Shown here: positions 23,386-35,500 of the stretch, in pieces | Numbering within the stretch: position 1 is the stretch's first letter | Layout of the letters: each line of letters begins with the position of its first letter | NCBI GenBank assembly: GCA_000469685.2 | Contig: LS997566.1 | Location: 9,737,492 to 9,801,491, forward strand | Origin: Haemonchus contortus | Taxonomy: Eukaryota; Nematoda; Chromadorea; Rhabditida; Trichostrongylidae | DNA: 64,000 bases | Reading direction: 5' to 3' | The notes under the pieces: generated by a model | Told to the model about the DNA's origin: nothing | What the model saw: only the letters and a program-made list of their open reading frames with translations | Database searches by the model: none | Translations under genes and position numbers: made by a program

Positions 23386-26300
23386 ACCAGTCGACGTAAG
23401 ACAGTATTTTTATTCTGTCAAACAAACCCGGTATCCATTATTGGGTGCTTTATAACTTATTTACTTACTTGAACGTGTGAGAACATTTCGCAATTTAACA
23501 AACAACAATAGAACAAAACGAATTAAAACAAAACGTTATCCTACAAATAGCAAAAAGAGTGAAGACTGGAACTGAGGACACCGAAAAGGGGAGAAAATTA
23601 TAATTCGACAAACTATAACAAACCAAAAGGAATAAAAATTGAAAATGAAAACAGAGAAAACAAAGAAAGGACTCAGGATCGATTCGATGAGGGGAAGGAA
23701 TGTCATTCTTTCTGAACGATACTAGTTTAGAGAACACTTCAGCATTAGCAGCTGTCAGCTGGCGTACTGAAACAACTCAACGGGGGGTACTCGAAAGAGC
23801 AGCAATTGTTTGCTTTTTTGCTGAGAAAAAGGTTTGCCGCACTTTTCACGAATTTCATCGATGAACGATAGTATTAATAAATAAAAAAATCAAGATCCAG
23901 AGCTCCGAAAAGCACATTTGCAAAACAACAATAAGAGTAAGTGAAAATTGTAAATGTGATAAACCAGTAAATTGTAGTCAATGGAAGTGCGAGTGCAGTA
24001 AATTGGAGTCAATGGAGCATGTAAAAGGATAAGTAAACAAAGCAAATTGACAAATAATAAAATAGAGCAAAAGATGGTTCGTTTCGCCACTTCACCAGAC
24101 AAACCTCAGACTCTACCTTTCTCTGAGGCTTATCAGTGGCTTGGTGTAGTGGGGACAGAAGGGATAGATAAAATGTATTGTTAATTTAAATAAAAAATAG
24201 TTAAATAAAGTTCAGATATGAGTACAGGATGTTGGCTGGATGAAGCTTATGATAACAAGATTAAGAAATAAATAAGTAAGTAAACAAAACATCTGATACC
24301 TTGAAGAAAAGATTTTTCGAAAGGGTCATTTTTCGAGCATTTTATTTTTCCAGCAAGTGATCCTTGATCTTCGTCAAACTTTCGATCGATTGGTGCAATC
24401 ATGTGGAGATCATAGTGTTCACTGGGTTTTCATAGTAACAATAATAATCGATTGGGGTGGGTCTAACTGGTAAGGGCGAAGGTACCGAATTGAGGTAATA
24501 ACCTATCAAAAACAACATCACCCAGAAATTTCTTGTTTTTCCCTCGGTTTTGCCCGAATCCACCCAGCCATTACTCTGGGAAAGACTATTTATAGAACGA
24601 TCGTCTCAGGCTTACTGTAGCTCGGACCATTTCTGAAATTTCATGAAAATGACCATATTTTTTGAATTTTCGTAATTTTTCACTGATTTTGTGAACTACA
24701 GATAGCAGAGGACTTATGGAGGTGCAGGATCGTTTTAGGCTCCCATACGGTTGTTTAAAAAAGTGGATTGTCGACGTGAACGTCGTGAGAGAGGTCAATC
24801 ATCTGGTCGAACAAACAATTTTGCAGCCAACTAACGGCAGCGCTGTGTCCCACATTATCTCCCTCCCAGTCCGGTCGATATCGTTTAGCTAAGCCAGGGG
24901 AACTGAGGACTGGGAACACCCATTCCATCCAACAGACTACTTTTTAACAGAGCTATCACAAAAAGCTAACTAAATCGACCTTTAAGCAGTAAACGATTAT
25001 GACATCAAGGCAAGATAGGAAGGCACCTCAAGGAGGTCAATGAAAATTCGAAAAAAAACGTGATAATGGTCCATAGAGGTGCATCCAATGAACAATCAAT
25101 CGATACCAAACCATCGATAAAATAGTTATTAATAAACGAAAATAGCTAAATGTAATAATAACTAAAGAAACAGCTGAGGAATTGGAACAGCTGAGGAGCT
25201 GAGGGCGGCCGTCTAATGCGGCCATTGCAGTCCGATTGCTGTCGGCTGCCCCATTCACAAGTCTGTTTCCACCTGGGCGCCCACATTGACTATTCAAATC
25301 GGAACAAACCTGAGACGTTTGTTACCTAGTTACTGTACTTTTTTCTTTGCCCTTCTCAGCACCATTCAAGGAAATGAGGTAATTCGAAGGAATAGCGCCA
25401 GTTCGTTCCAGGTTATTTTCCCTTCGCATATTTCGCACTCGGAAACGGATTGGTCACTTACTGGTTTCCATTTGATTTTGAGATCACATTGAATGAATTG
25501 AGGCTTCAGCAAAGGCAAACAACTTCAACACAGAGACAAACAGGAAGCTAAAAACCATGAAAATCGGCCACAGCAAGGTCACCAAGCCCATAAAAAAACA
25601 TAAAAGGTGAAAAGAATCTAGAAAAATATAAGCAACAAACAATCAGTCGATATTAACTCATCTAAAAAGTAGTTAATAACAAAAGTTAACAGAAGAAATA
25701 AGCACTAGAGGAACAGTTGAGGAGCTGGATCAGAAAAGAGATTTACCATTACCTTGAGTTGCCAACTGAAAGGGAGCATACCCGACCAAAGGCAAGAGAA
25801 CTCTCCTATTTAGCAGTCTATATTTTTGGGAACGGGGAGGGGAGGTGAGGTCGTCAGCCAGGAACTCCGGGTGATCGCCACAGCGGTCACTCCGGCTATC
25901 TACGTAGTCAGCAGTTTCCACCCCCCCCCCCCCCCCTCCCCCCCGCCCCTTGAAGCACTGCCTTCCGGGAGCTTATCGAATTCGGTAGAGCTGCAGTGAG
26001 ACAATCATTTTCCACAGGAGTTCTACGGACTCCTCTTTGTTCGATCAGAATTTCTGCTTTCCCAGACACCTCTTACTTGTACAGAATGGGCTCAAACAAC
26101 TGGGAATTGATAGTGTACTCATAACGAAATAAGGTAAATTGGAAAAAGATTATTCCGGAACAACAGCCGTCTAGTCACCGAAACATCAAGTCACCCCTTC
26201 TGTCGTGAAAAAGGCACATTATGGCGGCCCATTTAGACGGCCATAACTTTAGCCCCTTCGAAAAAATCACCGCAAAAGCCGACGAAATGGGAGAAGTCCC

Positions 26301-29104
26301 TAAACGACAATGGCCAAAGGACTGAATTTCGAGCCTAAAGGGGCTCTGGCTCAGTAGTGAGAAGAAATGGCCGAGGGCCATCGTATTTAAATCCGAAGTC
26401 AAAGGGGCAAAGGGACTTGACGAGAAAACTGGATAGTTATGAATTGGAGAGGAGAAGAGGACTTGCACTGGAAGTCATAAATGGAATCAGTCGGCCGTAA
26501 GGTTGGACTTGTCTGGGCCGTCTTCTTTAAAAGCCATTCTCTTCATAAAAGTCGCTTTGCAGAATTAATGAAGCCATATCGATCCCATTGTAGGTTTCCA
26601 TAGTCGCTCTCTCAGTGAACACTGGATCTACTTGGACATGAAAGCAAGAAAAACCCGGGTAGAATACAGCCATTAAATTATAAATCATTTGGAATGGCTC
26701 TTTTGGCTCCAATTGTCTATTCTTCCTATTCCGTAATTGATAGACGAAACTAACGGCGCTTTGAAACCTGTTTGAGGTGTTCCGGTTGTCGGGAGTTGGG
26801 CCCTACCTCCAGGATCAGGAACTAAGTCAATAGCTTACAATTCCCAGAGTTTTTGCCGAAGCCGATAGCCGATCTCAGGACCCCCAGAGCCTTCCCCATT
26901 GACAGTATGTGAAACTCGTCCATGGGCTGCACCATGACTTTGCACCTCGCATTTTTTTCAAATGAAAACTTGTGAGGGCTATTCAGACAGTCGAACTCCT
27001 TTGTGAACCTTGGCTGCTATGGAACACCTTCGAGCAGTTTTCGAGGCAGCACGTTGGAACAACCTGGGCCGCAGGCCCACCCTTGCAATTGAAGAAGTCG
27101 CTTTTGTTGGGATGACTTCCCTGAATACCCCCTCGATCGCAGCCCCTTCATACTTATTCATCTTCCAGAGAGGTTGAAAAGCTCCAAAAAGGCTTTTGGG
27201 TCGATTGGGGAATTCTTTCAAAGTAGGTAGCCCTCCTCAGTTTCCTTCACTAGCAGTATGTGTAGCTCGGCTAGTCAGATGAGAAGGTCTACCACGATTT
27301 TGGAAAAAACGTCAATCTCTTTGGAAAACCCAGTCCATCGTTGAAGAAAGGGGGACCAGAGGTAAGGAAGGGCGACGATGCAGGGGGAGTATTCACGATA
27401 ACAAATCCAGCAGAGTTCATTCAAGCTACCCAGGTTCATTACTAGCTCTTCCCCGCCAGTACGGCCTTCACCACTAAACATAAACAATCCCGATCCCTTC
27501 TAACCGGATTCTGCCCCACACCTTTGACCCAAGTCAGGTGACAAAGGCGCCTCCTGACTCATACCAGTGAATCAGTCCATAAGAACAATTGAAAGAATGA
27601 GTGTCACAGCATCGTTCGCTTTCTTCGTTCCCTTAAAAAAGGCCCTATTGTTGTAATAACGCATTCCCATGGACGGCTGCTGCCAATATTCCCAACTCAT
27701 CTAAAATTTGTTCAGGTAAACAACAGAAAATGACAGATTGTTCAAAATGCATCCGCCCTTCCTCCGATGTGCACTGATGTTTTGAAAGAACGTCCCCTTG
27801 TCACACCAACCCACTCGATTCGCCCAATGAAATTCTCGAAGAACTCGCATCGGAAAACATTCACATTGCTAACTAATCCTGATTGCTCCCCACTTTTTGA
27901 AAAAAAGGATCTAGGGAGGTCTGGATACCTACTAGCCGTAAATCGTAGAAAGGCCCGAATAATATGCCTCAATGGGTCTGAATAGTGGTGCAGAGTGGTG
28001 AGGAAAATGCACGTGCACTCTACCATAAACTGGCTTCCAGAGCCTGCATTTATGTAAAAAAACTGCTCATTTGTTGCTAGCAGTCGTATGGCACAGACGT
28101 ACCGGCTCAATACTCTCCCAGACCAGCCAAGTTTTTCGGTTGACGCTATTCAGAGGCACACTTCATGATAATTTAGAGGTACCCCTTCATAGTCGGAAAA
28201 CGGAAATAATGGTTGGAATAGTTCATCGTTGGTGAAGAAAGTGAGAGAATCCGCCGATTTTGAAAAATGTGGCTTGTCAAAAGTAGAGAAAATAGAGCTT
28301 GTACGAGATTGTTATGACGGAAATAACATGGAAGGGGATTCGGACGAGATTTCCGTTATCGTAATTGCACAAAGAGTTGACTACATCAACCAAAGGCTGT
28401 TCAGAACTGCCTTTCACTGTCGCTATGGGTCATGACAAGTTGTTTGAACTCCCTACATGGGTTTCCTCGTGATCGGTGCAGCCTCTATAATGCCGGTGAA
28501 AATCATCCGAGGATACACACGGGCCAATCTTTGAGCCTTTACAGCTCTCTAACTAGGCCGTTTTCCGATCTAATAGTCCCAGATATTGTATATGCGGGGT
28601 TCTCAAATTCATCCTGTGGGGAATCTCAGAGACCATTTCTATCGTGACTTAACTGTTACCCAAATGTGGAAAAAGCTCAGATCAGAAATCTCTCTTTGAT
28701 TCCAAATAACCCGTCATGACTTTTAATATATCATGGGTGTATGTATGTATTACAAGTCAGTCTCCTTCTGGCATTTGCCCAGTTACGAACCAGTGTATAG
28801 GATAGTCCTGGAGATATCAGCTGAACCAGCAATCGAAAAATATAACTAGAAGAAACGAGACTGGCGTCTGGCGAAACACGCTCAGCCCGCGAGGGTATGT
28901 TCTAAGAAGAGGGGAATAGAGGTAGGTAAGAGCTGAAGTTTTAAGGAAGGATCATTTGGGGGGGGCAAAAATATCTAATACGAGTAGAGACGGCAATAAG
29001 GTTGAGCAGAGCCTTAGAAATACACTCGCGCGAAGGATTCTAGTAGCTAAAATTCCTAATACCATGCACGATTGAAGCTATAAAGTCTCGAGAATAAATT
29101 ATTT
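23386..29104. other. Intergenic, no supported gene
   Basis: A-rich stretches at 23,480-23,660 and 23,880-24,290; a C-run of 16 with further Cs at 25,921-25,949; and a pair of diverged direct repeats of about 110 bases (25,085-25,205 and 25,625-25,735, sharing CAATCRATCGATAYYAA, AGTTAATAACAAAA and AACAGYTGAGGAGCTG-type blocks). Frames such as 27,742-28,110 (minus) and 28,229-28,435 (plus) have no recognisable domains. Confidence 0.5.
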
Positions 29105-29315
29105 GACGTCGATCGATCCTATTCTTAGGATGCGCCTCACATTCAACCTACATTTGGGATCGTAGTGGCGTTTAAATGAGTATGTAACTTACACAATGAC
29201 TTGTGGTGGCCGACCTACCTATACCTACCTCAGAGGGACGCTCCGCATGGGCGGTAGGAGGCTGGGGGTATCAATCCTGGATCTCCTCCCAGAACCATGT
29301 GCTCTGTAGTGCGTT
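29105..29315 (-). mobile_element. tRNA-derived SINE, copy 9 (rearranged)
   Basis: On the minus strand: TAGGTCGGCCACCACAAGTCATTGTG, CATTTAAACGCCACTACGATCCC and GTGAGGCGCATCC are clear. The segment between about 29,225 and 29,265 does not match and looks like an internal replacement. A second short plus-strand piece (TCTGCACATCGGCTAGAC...GCTGAATGGAAGTC) lies at 29,385-29,470. Confidence 0.6.
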
Positions 29316-32136
29316 CCTTGGTCCTTGTTGCATCCCTTAGTACTCGCCTTCACCCCATTAGAAAAAAAAACAAACTAACTGGTCCAATAATAAGTCTGCA
29401 CATCGGCTAGACTACAAAAGTTATTGTGTAGAGCGAGTTATGTTTGAGTGTAGCTGAATGGAAGTCAAGAGAGAACAAAGAAGTTTGCACTGAGCAAATG
29501 TGGTTACTCAGTTGTCACGGAGATCTGTAATTTCAGTTTCCTCAGAGCCACTCAAAATCCACGCTATTGCGGTCTACAGAGAGCACCCAGTCACTCGCTA
29601 CTGCAATCTACAACACCCGTAATGTACGGAGACCAGGCGGCCACACACGCTTTTGCTTGCGCTAAGGGCTCTAGCCAGGAGGGACGGAGCCACATGAGCT
29701 GATTTTCATTATGGACCTTTATCGGAATTATGAGTTCCCGCTCAAACCCCGCCCCCTGTGAGCGGAGTCTGGTCCTGCCACCCACCATAAGTGTTCCCAT
29801 CCTGTCGCCTGTATTCCTACCATGTTTGAACTTTCTAGGTCCACGGGAACAGGAACTATGAGTTTCCAAAATGTTTTCATAAAGCATTGCATTTTTGGAG
29901 GACGCCCTCCCATCGGGGGTGGGTCTACCTAGTTCGATCTTACTTACCAATGCACACCTCTAGCCACCCTTAAACCCCAATTTCGAAGCCGTCTTGTGAC
30001 CGCATTTGAAATCATGGTCATCAATACAGCTCATTTCGATGCATGCCACGCCCACTGTGGGCGGGGCTACGCCAAGCTGATGTGTGCTTTATACTTCTCG
30101 GGACATGGCCCACCCATCCCACGCTTGACCCGGTCTCCCCAGGCAGATCTAAAGGAGCTAGGGAATTTCGTGACAGACATACAGACAGACGAAAGACGAC
30201 TGACGAAGCGCTTTATAGTAAGTAGGATGCCGGTAGGGATTCAATAAACTGACTTTTTTGGAATTGACGACCCGTAAGGTCCACTAGTTATCTGCAGACT
30301 AAAGGAGCGATGTTCGAAGAGGATGAGCTTCAGGAAAATTTACTTCAAGTCATTTTGGGGAAGTGTGTGAGACAGGAGGTGCAACAACGTTGCCAAGGAA
30401 CCAGAACGCCACCCTCAAATTCGAGTAAGTAAGAGCAGAGGAGCATAAAAAGGAGTTACTAGCAAAGGAGACTCGAATGAGCTGATTTTTTTCGATAGAC
30501 CATTGTGACTTCGATATGAATCGAACCCTGAGGAATAGCCTTTGACATAGGCCATTAATTATATCCGTTTGTAGAGCACTGGAAAAAAAGTTATCATTGG
30601 GACAATCTTCCCCGCTCCCTATCGTGAGAAAACAGCTTCCGAATTCGGGTTTGATTGGGAATTTACTTCATATTAATCGACTTGAACACGATATCGAAAT
30701 TTTTTGTGATTAATTTCAAGAGCAGAACAAAGAAGGAGGTACAAAATGGTCCATCGATCATGCTAAATACAAAAAATCCCCTGCAATTTTTTTTGAGGTG
30801 GGCGGGGCGGAGGGGGTTTTCCGGTAAAAAAGGGAACTATTGACATTTTGAAGAGTTCCCTGCTGATATCAAGTCGCGTCCGAAGATTTGATCCTGTATT
30901 CCTGTCAGCATTATTTTCCATGTACCTTGTTCATCGGCAAATCCTCTCAACGAAGTCGACACTGAGAGTCTTTACAACCAGATTCCATTGCCTCTGGTGC
31001 CCTTTTCATCGAGCATACGCCATACGACGTCTTCATTTTCAATGTCCCTATGCTTCCCACCAGATATGTAGTTATGAATATTCATAACCAAGTTACTGTG
31101 CCTTACATGTGCACATATTCTTAAATACATACTATATGTATACAGATACTATTCCCATTCAAAAGCACGCCGTACCTTAACGATTCGATATGGGTCGGGA
31201 CGTGCCACCGCAGGTCGCTGCGTGGGCCACGAACTCGTTCAGTCCAACCGAAGCCCTTTATCTGTGATCCGGGAAGGGTCAAAGTTCTAGACATAATCAG
31301 CCGAGGTTGTCAATTGACTGAAAATAACTGTGAAAAAGAAGCAGAACGAATAGAGTTCCATCGAAACCGGAGGAAACTGTGATTTTAATCTTCCCTTGCA
31401 ATTACCGAAAACAATTCAGCTCTGAGCGTCTCTGAATAAACGTCTTTGAAAGTGCCTCTATTACCCCGACCGAATGATGTAAGCATGACACATCACAGGT
31501 GGTCTTGAGACCTTCCGAATAATAAAATAGACAGAAAAAAGAAATGGTAGATGGGTACTTTGACTTTTTGATAACATATGGCAGCTGAGAAACAAACTGA
31601 GAAATCGAAAGTAGACAGGGGCCAGATTGGCCGATACCAAGCATGAAATGCACGTGGAAAATCGAATCATGGCACTTCTAGGCCCTTCAACTGGAAAAAT
31701 CAACACAACAAGTGTTTCTAGCAAAAACTTGCTGAGCAGAGAGGGACTCTGAGACTCTTGGAGAAGTTTAGGTGGGTGCTGGACTGTTGCAAGAGACTGC
31801 GGACGACATCCTATTAATCAGGGTTAGAATTCAACAAGAAGTTAACTTTCCCATATTCTGAGCGAGACTGCACGATTCACTGAAGAAGTGTGAATAATGT
31901 GCACTGTGAAATACCTTTTATTGCGTACTTTTATTCTGGAAACTGAATCGATGGATAGATGGATGGTAACGGTTGAAATTTCCAAGTTTCATCACATATT
32001 CGACGCCCATTTGGGGTAGTAGAAGAATTCGATTGGGTATCCGTTTAACATGGTGATTAAGTGCTGTCCGAGCTTGTGCTACCATCGTAGTAAACCCTTT
32101 TGGTACCTACTGCCCAATGTTAGAGCGATATAGTGG
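29316..32136. other. Intergenic, no supported gene
   Basis: GC-richer patches around 29,600-29,960 and 30,030-30,250 carry open frames on both strands (up to 119 codons) but no motif I recognise. A short ACAGACAGACG run occurs near 30,180. The sequence GAGCTGATTTT recurs at 29,697 and 30,478, hinting at another dispersed repeat. Confidence 0.5.
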
Positions 32137-32295
32137 ATGTGGTGTAGTGGCAAGTGGCGCATACCACACACACATGGTCCGGGGATCGATGCCCAGATTG
32201 TTACTCGCCTAGGCCAGGTTTGTCTGGTAAGATAAGAACATTGGCTTATACATCAGCTCGCCACTCAAAGTAATTTCAAATACGATATTGAAAGC
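32137..32295 (+). mobile_element. SINE copy 10, 5' half, split by the RTE insertion
   Basis: The head GTGGTGTAGTGGCAAGTGGCGC is intact, followed by a decayed B box and CGCCTAGGCCAGGTTTGTCTGG and TACATCAGCTCGCCACTCAAAGT. It ends at the 12-base sequence GATATTGAAAGC (32,284-32,295), which is repeated at 35,439-35,450 after the LINE. Confidence 0.75.
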
Positions 32296-35200
32296 CCAGT
32301 GTGCTTATGCTCGAAAGCCATCTGGCGCGTCCTCAGGTTGTGGATTGAGGAAAGGCCGTCCACCGTGGCGGCTAGCTGCGAATATATTGAATAAGCAGTC
32401 GCGAACAATCGAGCGAACAAAGCAGCTATAGGACAAGAGGGCTGCCAACCCGAATGTACTGCTGCAACAGAAAACCGGCAAAAACTTTGAAAATGGTATG
32501 ATTTGGACCCGAGATGGGCGTGCGAGGATGCCCCGACTCTGCACAACAAGCCCACACCTCGGCGTAAGGCAGGGGCGGAATAAGGACCACGGACGCATCA
32601 GAATACACATCGCTTCCCACAACGTCAGGACATTATCGACGGACTCTCTCCTAGACATATACCTGCAACAGATAGAGAAGATCAAAGCCGACATCGTCGG
32701 TGTTTGCGAAACTAGGAGAGCACGAGCGGTCTCAGCGAAGTGGTCGAGCGGTGAAGAAATTCTGCTAGGAGAAGGAGCTGATAATGTGTCCAGAACAGGT
32801 GGAGTCGGTTTTATCGTGAAAGCAAAGATGGCCCCGTATGTGATTTCTTGCGATATTCAGTCCCCACGAGTTGCGGTTCTGAAGATCGAGTTGCAAAAGC
32901 TGGGGGATCGAACGCTCAAAATCGTGCAAGTATATGCGCCCACTGCATCAGCAGAGGACGACGAACTTGAGCGTTTCTACGAGGAAATAGAGAGGGCTTT
33001 GAAGGTCAAATCGACGTACACTATTGTTCAAGGCGATTTTAACGCCGTAGTCGGCTCCCGATTGGACGGTACGGAACACCTTCTAGGAAGGTACGGCGTA
33101 GGAGTAAGAAACGAAAGAGGAAACCGTCTAGTCGAGTTTGCAGAACAACACAAATTCTCGATAATGAACACCTTCTTCGAGAAAAAAGCCAAGCGTCTTT
33201 GGACTTGGAGGAGCCCGGACACGAAAACTTTAAGACAGATTGATTATGTGCTTACCGATACACCGAGATTGTTCGCCGACGTCTCCGTTATCGGGGAAAG
33301 TGTGATTGCGACCGGCTCCGATCACCGACTTCTGCGCTCGGTGATCCTCTGCGATGTCAGAAAAGAAAATCGAGTTCTACATTCGCAAAGAACACTCATA
33401 CGACGTACTTTCAATGCCGACACGTACGCAACGATGATTGCGTCGTCAGACCTACAGATGAAGTCTGGTAACAGCATCGATGCCGACTACGAAGATCTAG
33501 TGGAGAAAATAATGCAGGCCGTAAAGGCATCGAGCACAGCAACGGAACCAGCAAGGCGACGGCGTATAACTCCAGAAGCGGTGCAAATGATGAAGAAGAG
33601 AGCGCGCATGAAAGCCGAAGGACGAGTGCAAACCGCGGATTACAGGGAACTCTGCGAAGCGATAAGGAAAAAGATAAAATGCGACTATGAAGGCTTTAGA
33701 CAAAAGAAACTCCGCGAAGCAGCTGAAAGAAGGGTTAGTCTGAAAGCCGTAGAAAGGGATATTTGCCTTAGGCACCACATTCCATCTGCTCTCAAGGACG
33801 ATACAGGTCTCAGGACAACCAACCGCCTCCGGATGAACGAAATATGTACTAAGTTTTTTAACGACTTGTACTCTTCAAAGGCGGTCGTCGCAAGAGCCGT
33901 TCAAAACACTGCAGGAGAACCGATCCCAGATGTCATGTGGGAAGAAGTGGAGCATGCAGTAAAACAGATTAAGGCGGGGAAAAGCCCAGGTTGCGACAAC
34001 ATACGTCCCGAACACCTGAAAGCAGGTGGATTGCCTCTCTTTAAAGCGCTGGCCCAGCGCTTCAGCAGATACTGCCGTGAGAAGAGGATTCCGGCGGCAT
34101 GGAAGAAATCACGGACGATACTGCTAATGAAAAAAGGCGATCCCGAGAGTTTGGACAACTACAGACCCATCACATTGCTGTCCCAAGTCTATAAGGCCTT
34201 TACCAGAATAATTCTGAATCGCATAGTTGGAGACCTGGACATGGCCATGAGCCGAGAGCAAGCGGGATTTCGAAGTGGGTACTCCACACTTGACCATCTC
34301 CACGTCGTACGTCAGCTTACCGAAAAATGTGGAGAGTATCGGATTCCCTTATGCATCGCGTTTGTCGACTACAGGAAAGCATTCGACTCTGTCGAAACAA
34401 ACGCGATGCTAAATGCGATGAGTAGATACGGTGTCAATTCGTGCTATGTCGACCTTCTCGAAGAGCTGAACAAAGGCTGTACTACCGAAATCAAGCTCTT
34501 CAACGATCCATGTCAAATAAAAATATGCAAGGGCGTTCGACAAGGCGACACGATTTCTCCGAAATTGTTTGCATTAACTTTGGAAGCCCTGTTCACTGAT
34601 CTTGACTGGACCGGAGGTATTGAGATCGACGGAGAAAACCTAACCTATCTACTCTTTGCAGACGACTGCGTCGTTTTTGCACATGATGCATCAGAGCTCC
34701 AGGCGAAACTTGTGCAACTACAGACGAAATCGAGTGAAATCGGACTTGAAATGAACTTGTCCAAAACGAAGTGGATGCACAACCAATTCAGTCCTACAGC
34801 GACAGTCAAAATAGATGGCGAAACCATCGAAGAAGTAAAAAGCTTTAAGTATCTCGGACACCAGCTCAGTTTCACAGAAGGCAGCAGTGGAGAGTACAGC
34901 AGGCGCAGGAAGGCAGCTTGGTCTAGCTTCAACAAAATTTCAACGCTACTACTAGACGAAGACCTCCCGATGAAACTGAAAGCGTCTCTTTTCCACTCGA
35001 CTGTGATACCCGCGGTTTTGTATGGCGCAGAATGCTGGTCGTCTACGAAGGCAGACGAAGAGAAATTTGCTGTAATGCAAAGATCTATGGAACGCAGAAT
35101 TTGCAAGGTGTCACTTCGTGAACATATCACAAACACAGAATTACGAAGACGAAGTGGCCTTGTTGATGTTGTCCAGGAAATGTATAAACGTAAACGAGAA

Positions 35201-35438
35201 TGGGCCGGTCATGTGGCACGATTGAAAGACAACCGATGGACCTTCCGGCTAACGAATTGGGTCCCACTGGATCACAAGCGAGCGCCGGGAAGGCCTAAAT
35301 TGAGATGGGCCGATCCTATGGTGAATATGCTCGGCCAACAATGGAAACGACGTGCGCAGGACCGGAATGGATGGCTCAAAGTCGACTTGCGTGAATGGAG
35401 AAGTTCGCGAGGACAAGTCGGATACAGGTGATACAGGT
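32296..35438 (+). mobile_element. RTE-type non-LTR retrotransposon, apparently full length
   Basis: The element is bounded by a perfect 12-base target duplication (GATATTGAAAGC). It has a short 5' leader, one long ORF (32,498-35,431) and almost no 3' untranslated region: the ORF stop overlaps a short tandem array of ATACAGGTG units. A tiny 3' end made of simple repeats and variable-length target duplications is typical of the RTE clade. It interrupts a SINE copy, so it is younger than that SINE. Confidence 0.85.
32498..35431 (+). CDS. RTE-clade endonuclease/reverse transcriptase polyprotein
   Basis: 977 residues, uninterrupted. The N-terminal apurinic-type endonuclease carries the expected residues: N42 in ASHNVRTL, E71 in CETRR, Y146-A-P, D180-F-N182, WTWRSPD near 235-241, QIDY 247-250 and SDH 274-276. 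The reverse transcriptase (about 535-800) shows NYRPI near 554-558, the catalytic aspartate in YRKAFD (625-630), GVRQGD ending at 684, FADD at 720-723 and KYLG at 784-787. The C-terminal part contains the GRPKLRW motif common in this clade. It nicks target DNA and copies its RNA there. I used the first ATG; the frame is open upstream to a stop near 32,428. All visible catalytic motifs are intact, so it may still be active or have been so recently. Confidence 0.93.
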   Translation: MIWTRDGRARMPRLCTTSPHLGVRQGRNKDHGRIRIHIASHNVRTLSTDSLLDIYLQQIEKIKADIVGVCETRRARAVSAKWSSGEEILLGEGADNVSRTGGVGFIVKAKMAPYVISCDIQSPRVAVLKIELQKLGDRTLKIVQVYAPTASAEDDELERFYEEIERALKVKSTYTIVQGDFNAVVGSRLDGTEHLLGRYGVGVRNERGNRLVEFAEQHKFSIMNTFFEKKAKRLWTWRSPDTKTLRQIDYVLTDTPRLFADVSVIGESVIATGSDHRLLRSVILCDVRKENRVLHSQRTLIRRTFNADTYATMIASSDLQMKSGNSIDADYEDLVEKIMQAVKASSTATEPARRRRITPEAVQMMKKRARMKAEGRVQTADYRELCEAIRKKIKCDYEGFRQKKLREAAERRVSLKAVERDICLRHHIPSALKDDTGLRTTNRLRMNEICTKFFNDLYSSKAVVARAVQNTAGEPIPDVMWEEVEHAVKQIKAGKSPGCDNIRPEHLKAGGLPLFKALAQRFSRYCREKRIPAAWKKSRTILLMKKGDPESLDNYRPITLLSQVYKAFTRIILNRIVGDLDMAMSREQAGFRSGYSTLDHLHVVRQLTEKCGEYRIPLCIAFVDYRKAFDSVETNAMLNAMSRYGVNSCYVDLLEELNKGCTTEIKLFNDPCQIKICKGVRQGDTISPKLFALTLEALFTDLDWTGGIEIDGENLTYLLFADDCVVFAHDASELQAKLVQLQTKSSEIGLEMNLSKTKWMHNQFSPTATVKIDGETIEEVKSFKYLGHQLSFTEGSSGEYSRRRKAAWSSFNKISTLLLDEDLPMKLKASLFHSTVIPAVLYGAECWSSTKADEEKFAVMQRSMERRICKVSLREHITNTELRRRSGLVDVVQEMYKRKREWAGHVARLKDNRWTFRLTNWVPLDHKRAPGRPKLRWADPMVNMLGQQWKRRAQDRNGWLKVDLREWRSSRGQVGYR

Positions 35439-35442
35439 GATA
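35422..35442 (+). repeat. RTE 3' tandem tail
   Basis: About two and a half copies of ATACAGGTG overlap the ORF stop codon and end at the target duplication. Simple-repeat tails of this type mark the 3' end of RTE elements. Confidence 0.7.
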
Positions 35443-35500
35443 TTGAAAGCATCAATACAATTCTGAAGTCGGAAGCCAAATACGGGGTGTATCCAAAGTT
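35439..35500 (+). mobile_element. SINE copy 10, 3' half, after the RTE
   Basis: After the repeated GATATTGAAAGC the sequence continues CATCAATACAATTCTGAAGTCGG and ATACGGGGTGTATCC, a diverged version of the SINE blocks CATTCAATACGCC..GATTCTGAATGG and GCGGGGCGCATCC. The order is exactly what is missing from the 5' half. Confidence 0.55.

Noticed and set aside
29591..29950. 119-codon minus-strand ORF as a gene
   Set aside because: Open frames occur on both strands in a GC-richer repeat-like patch; no motif recognised.
32305..32694. 129-codon minus-strand ORF at the RTE 5' end
   Set aside because: Antisense to the LINE leader and ORF start.
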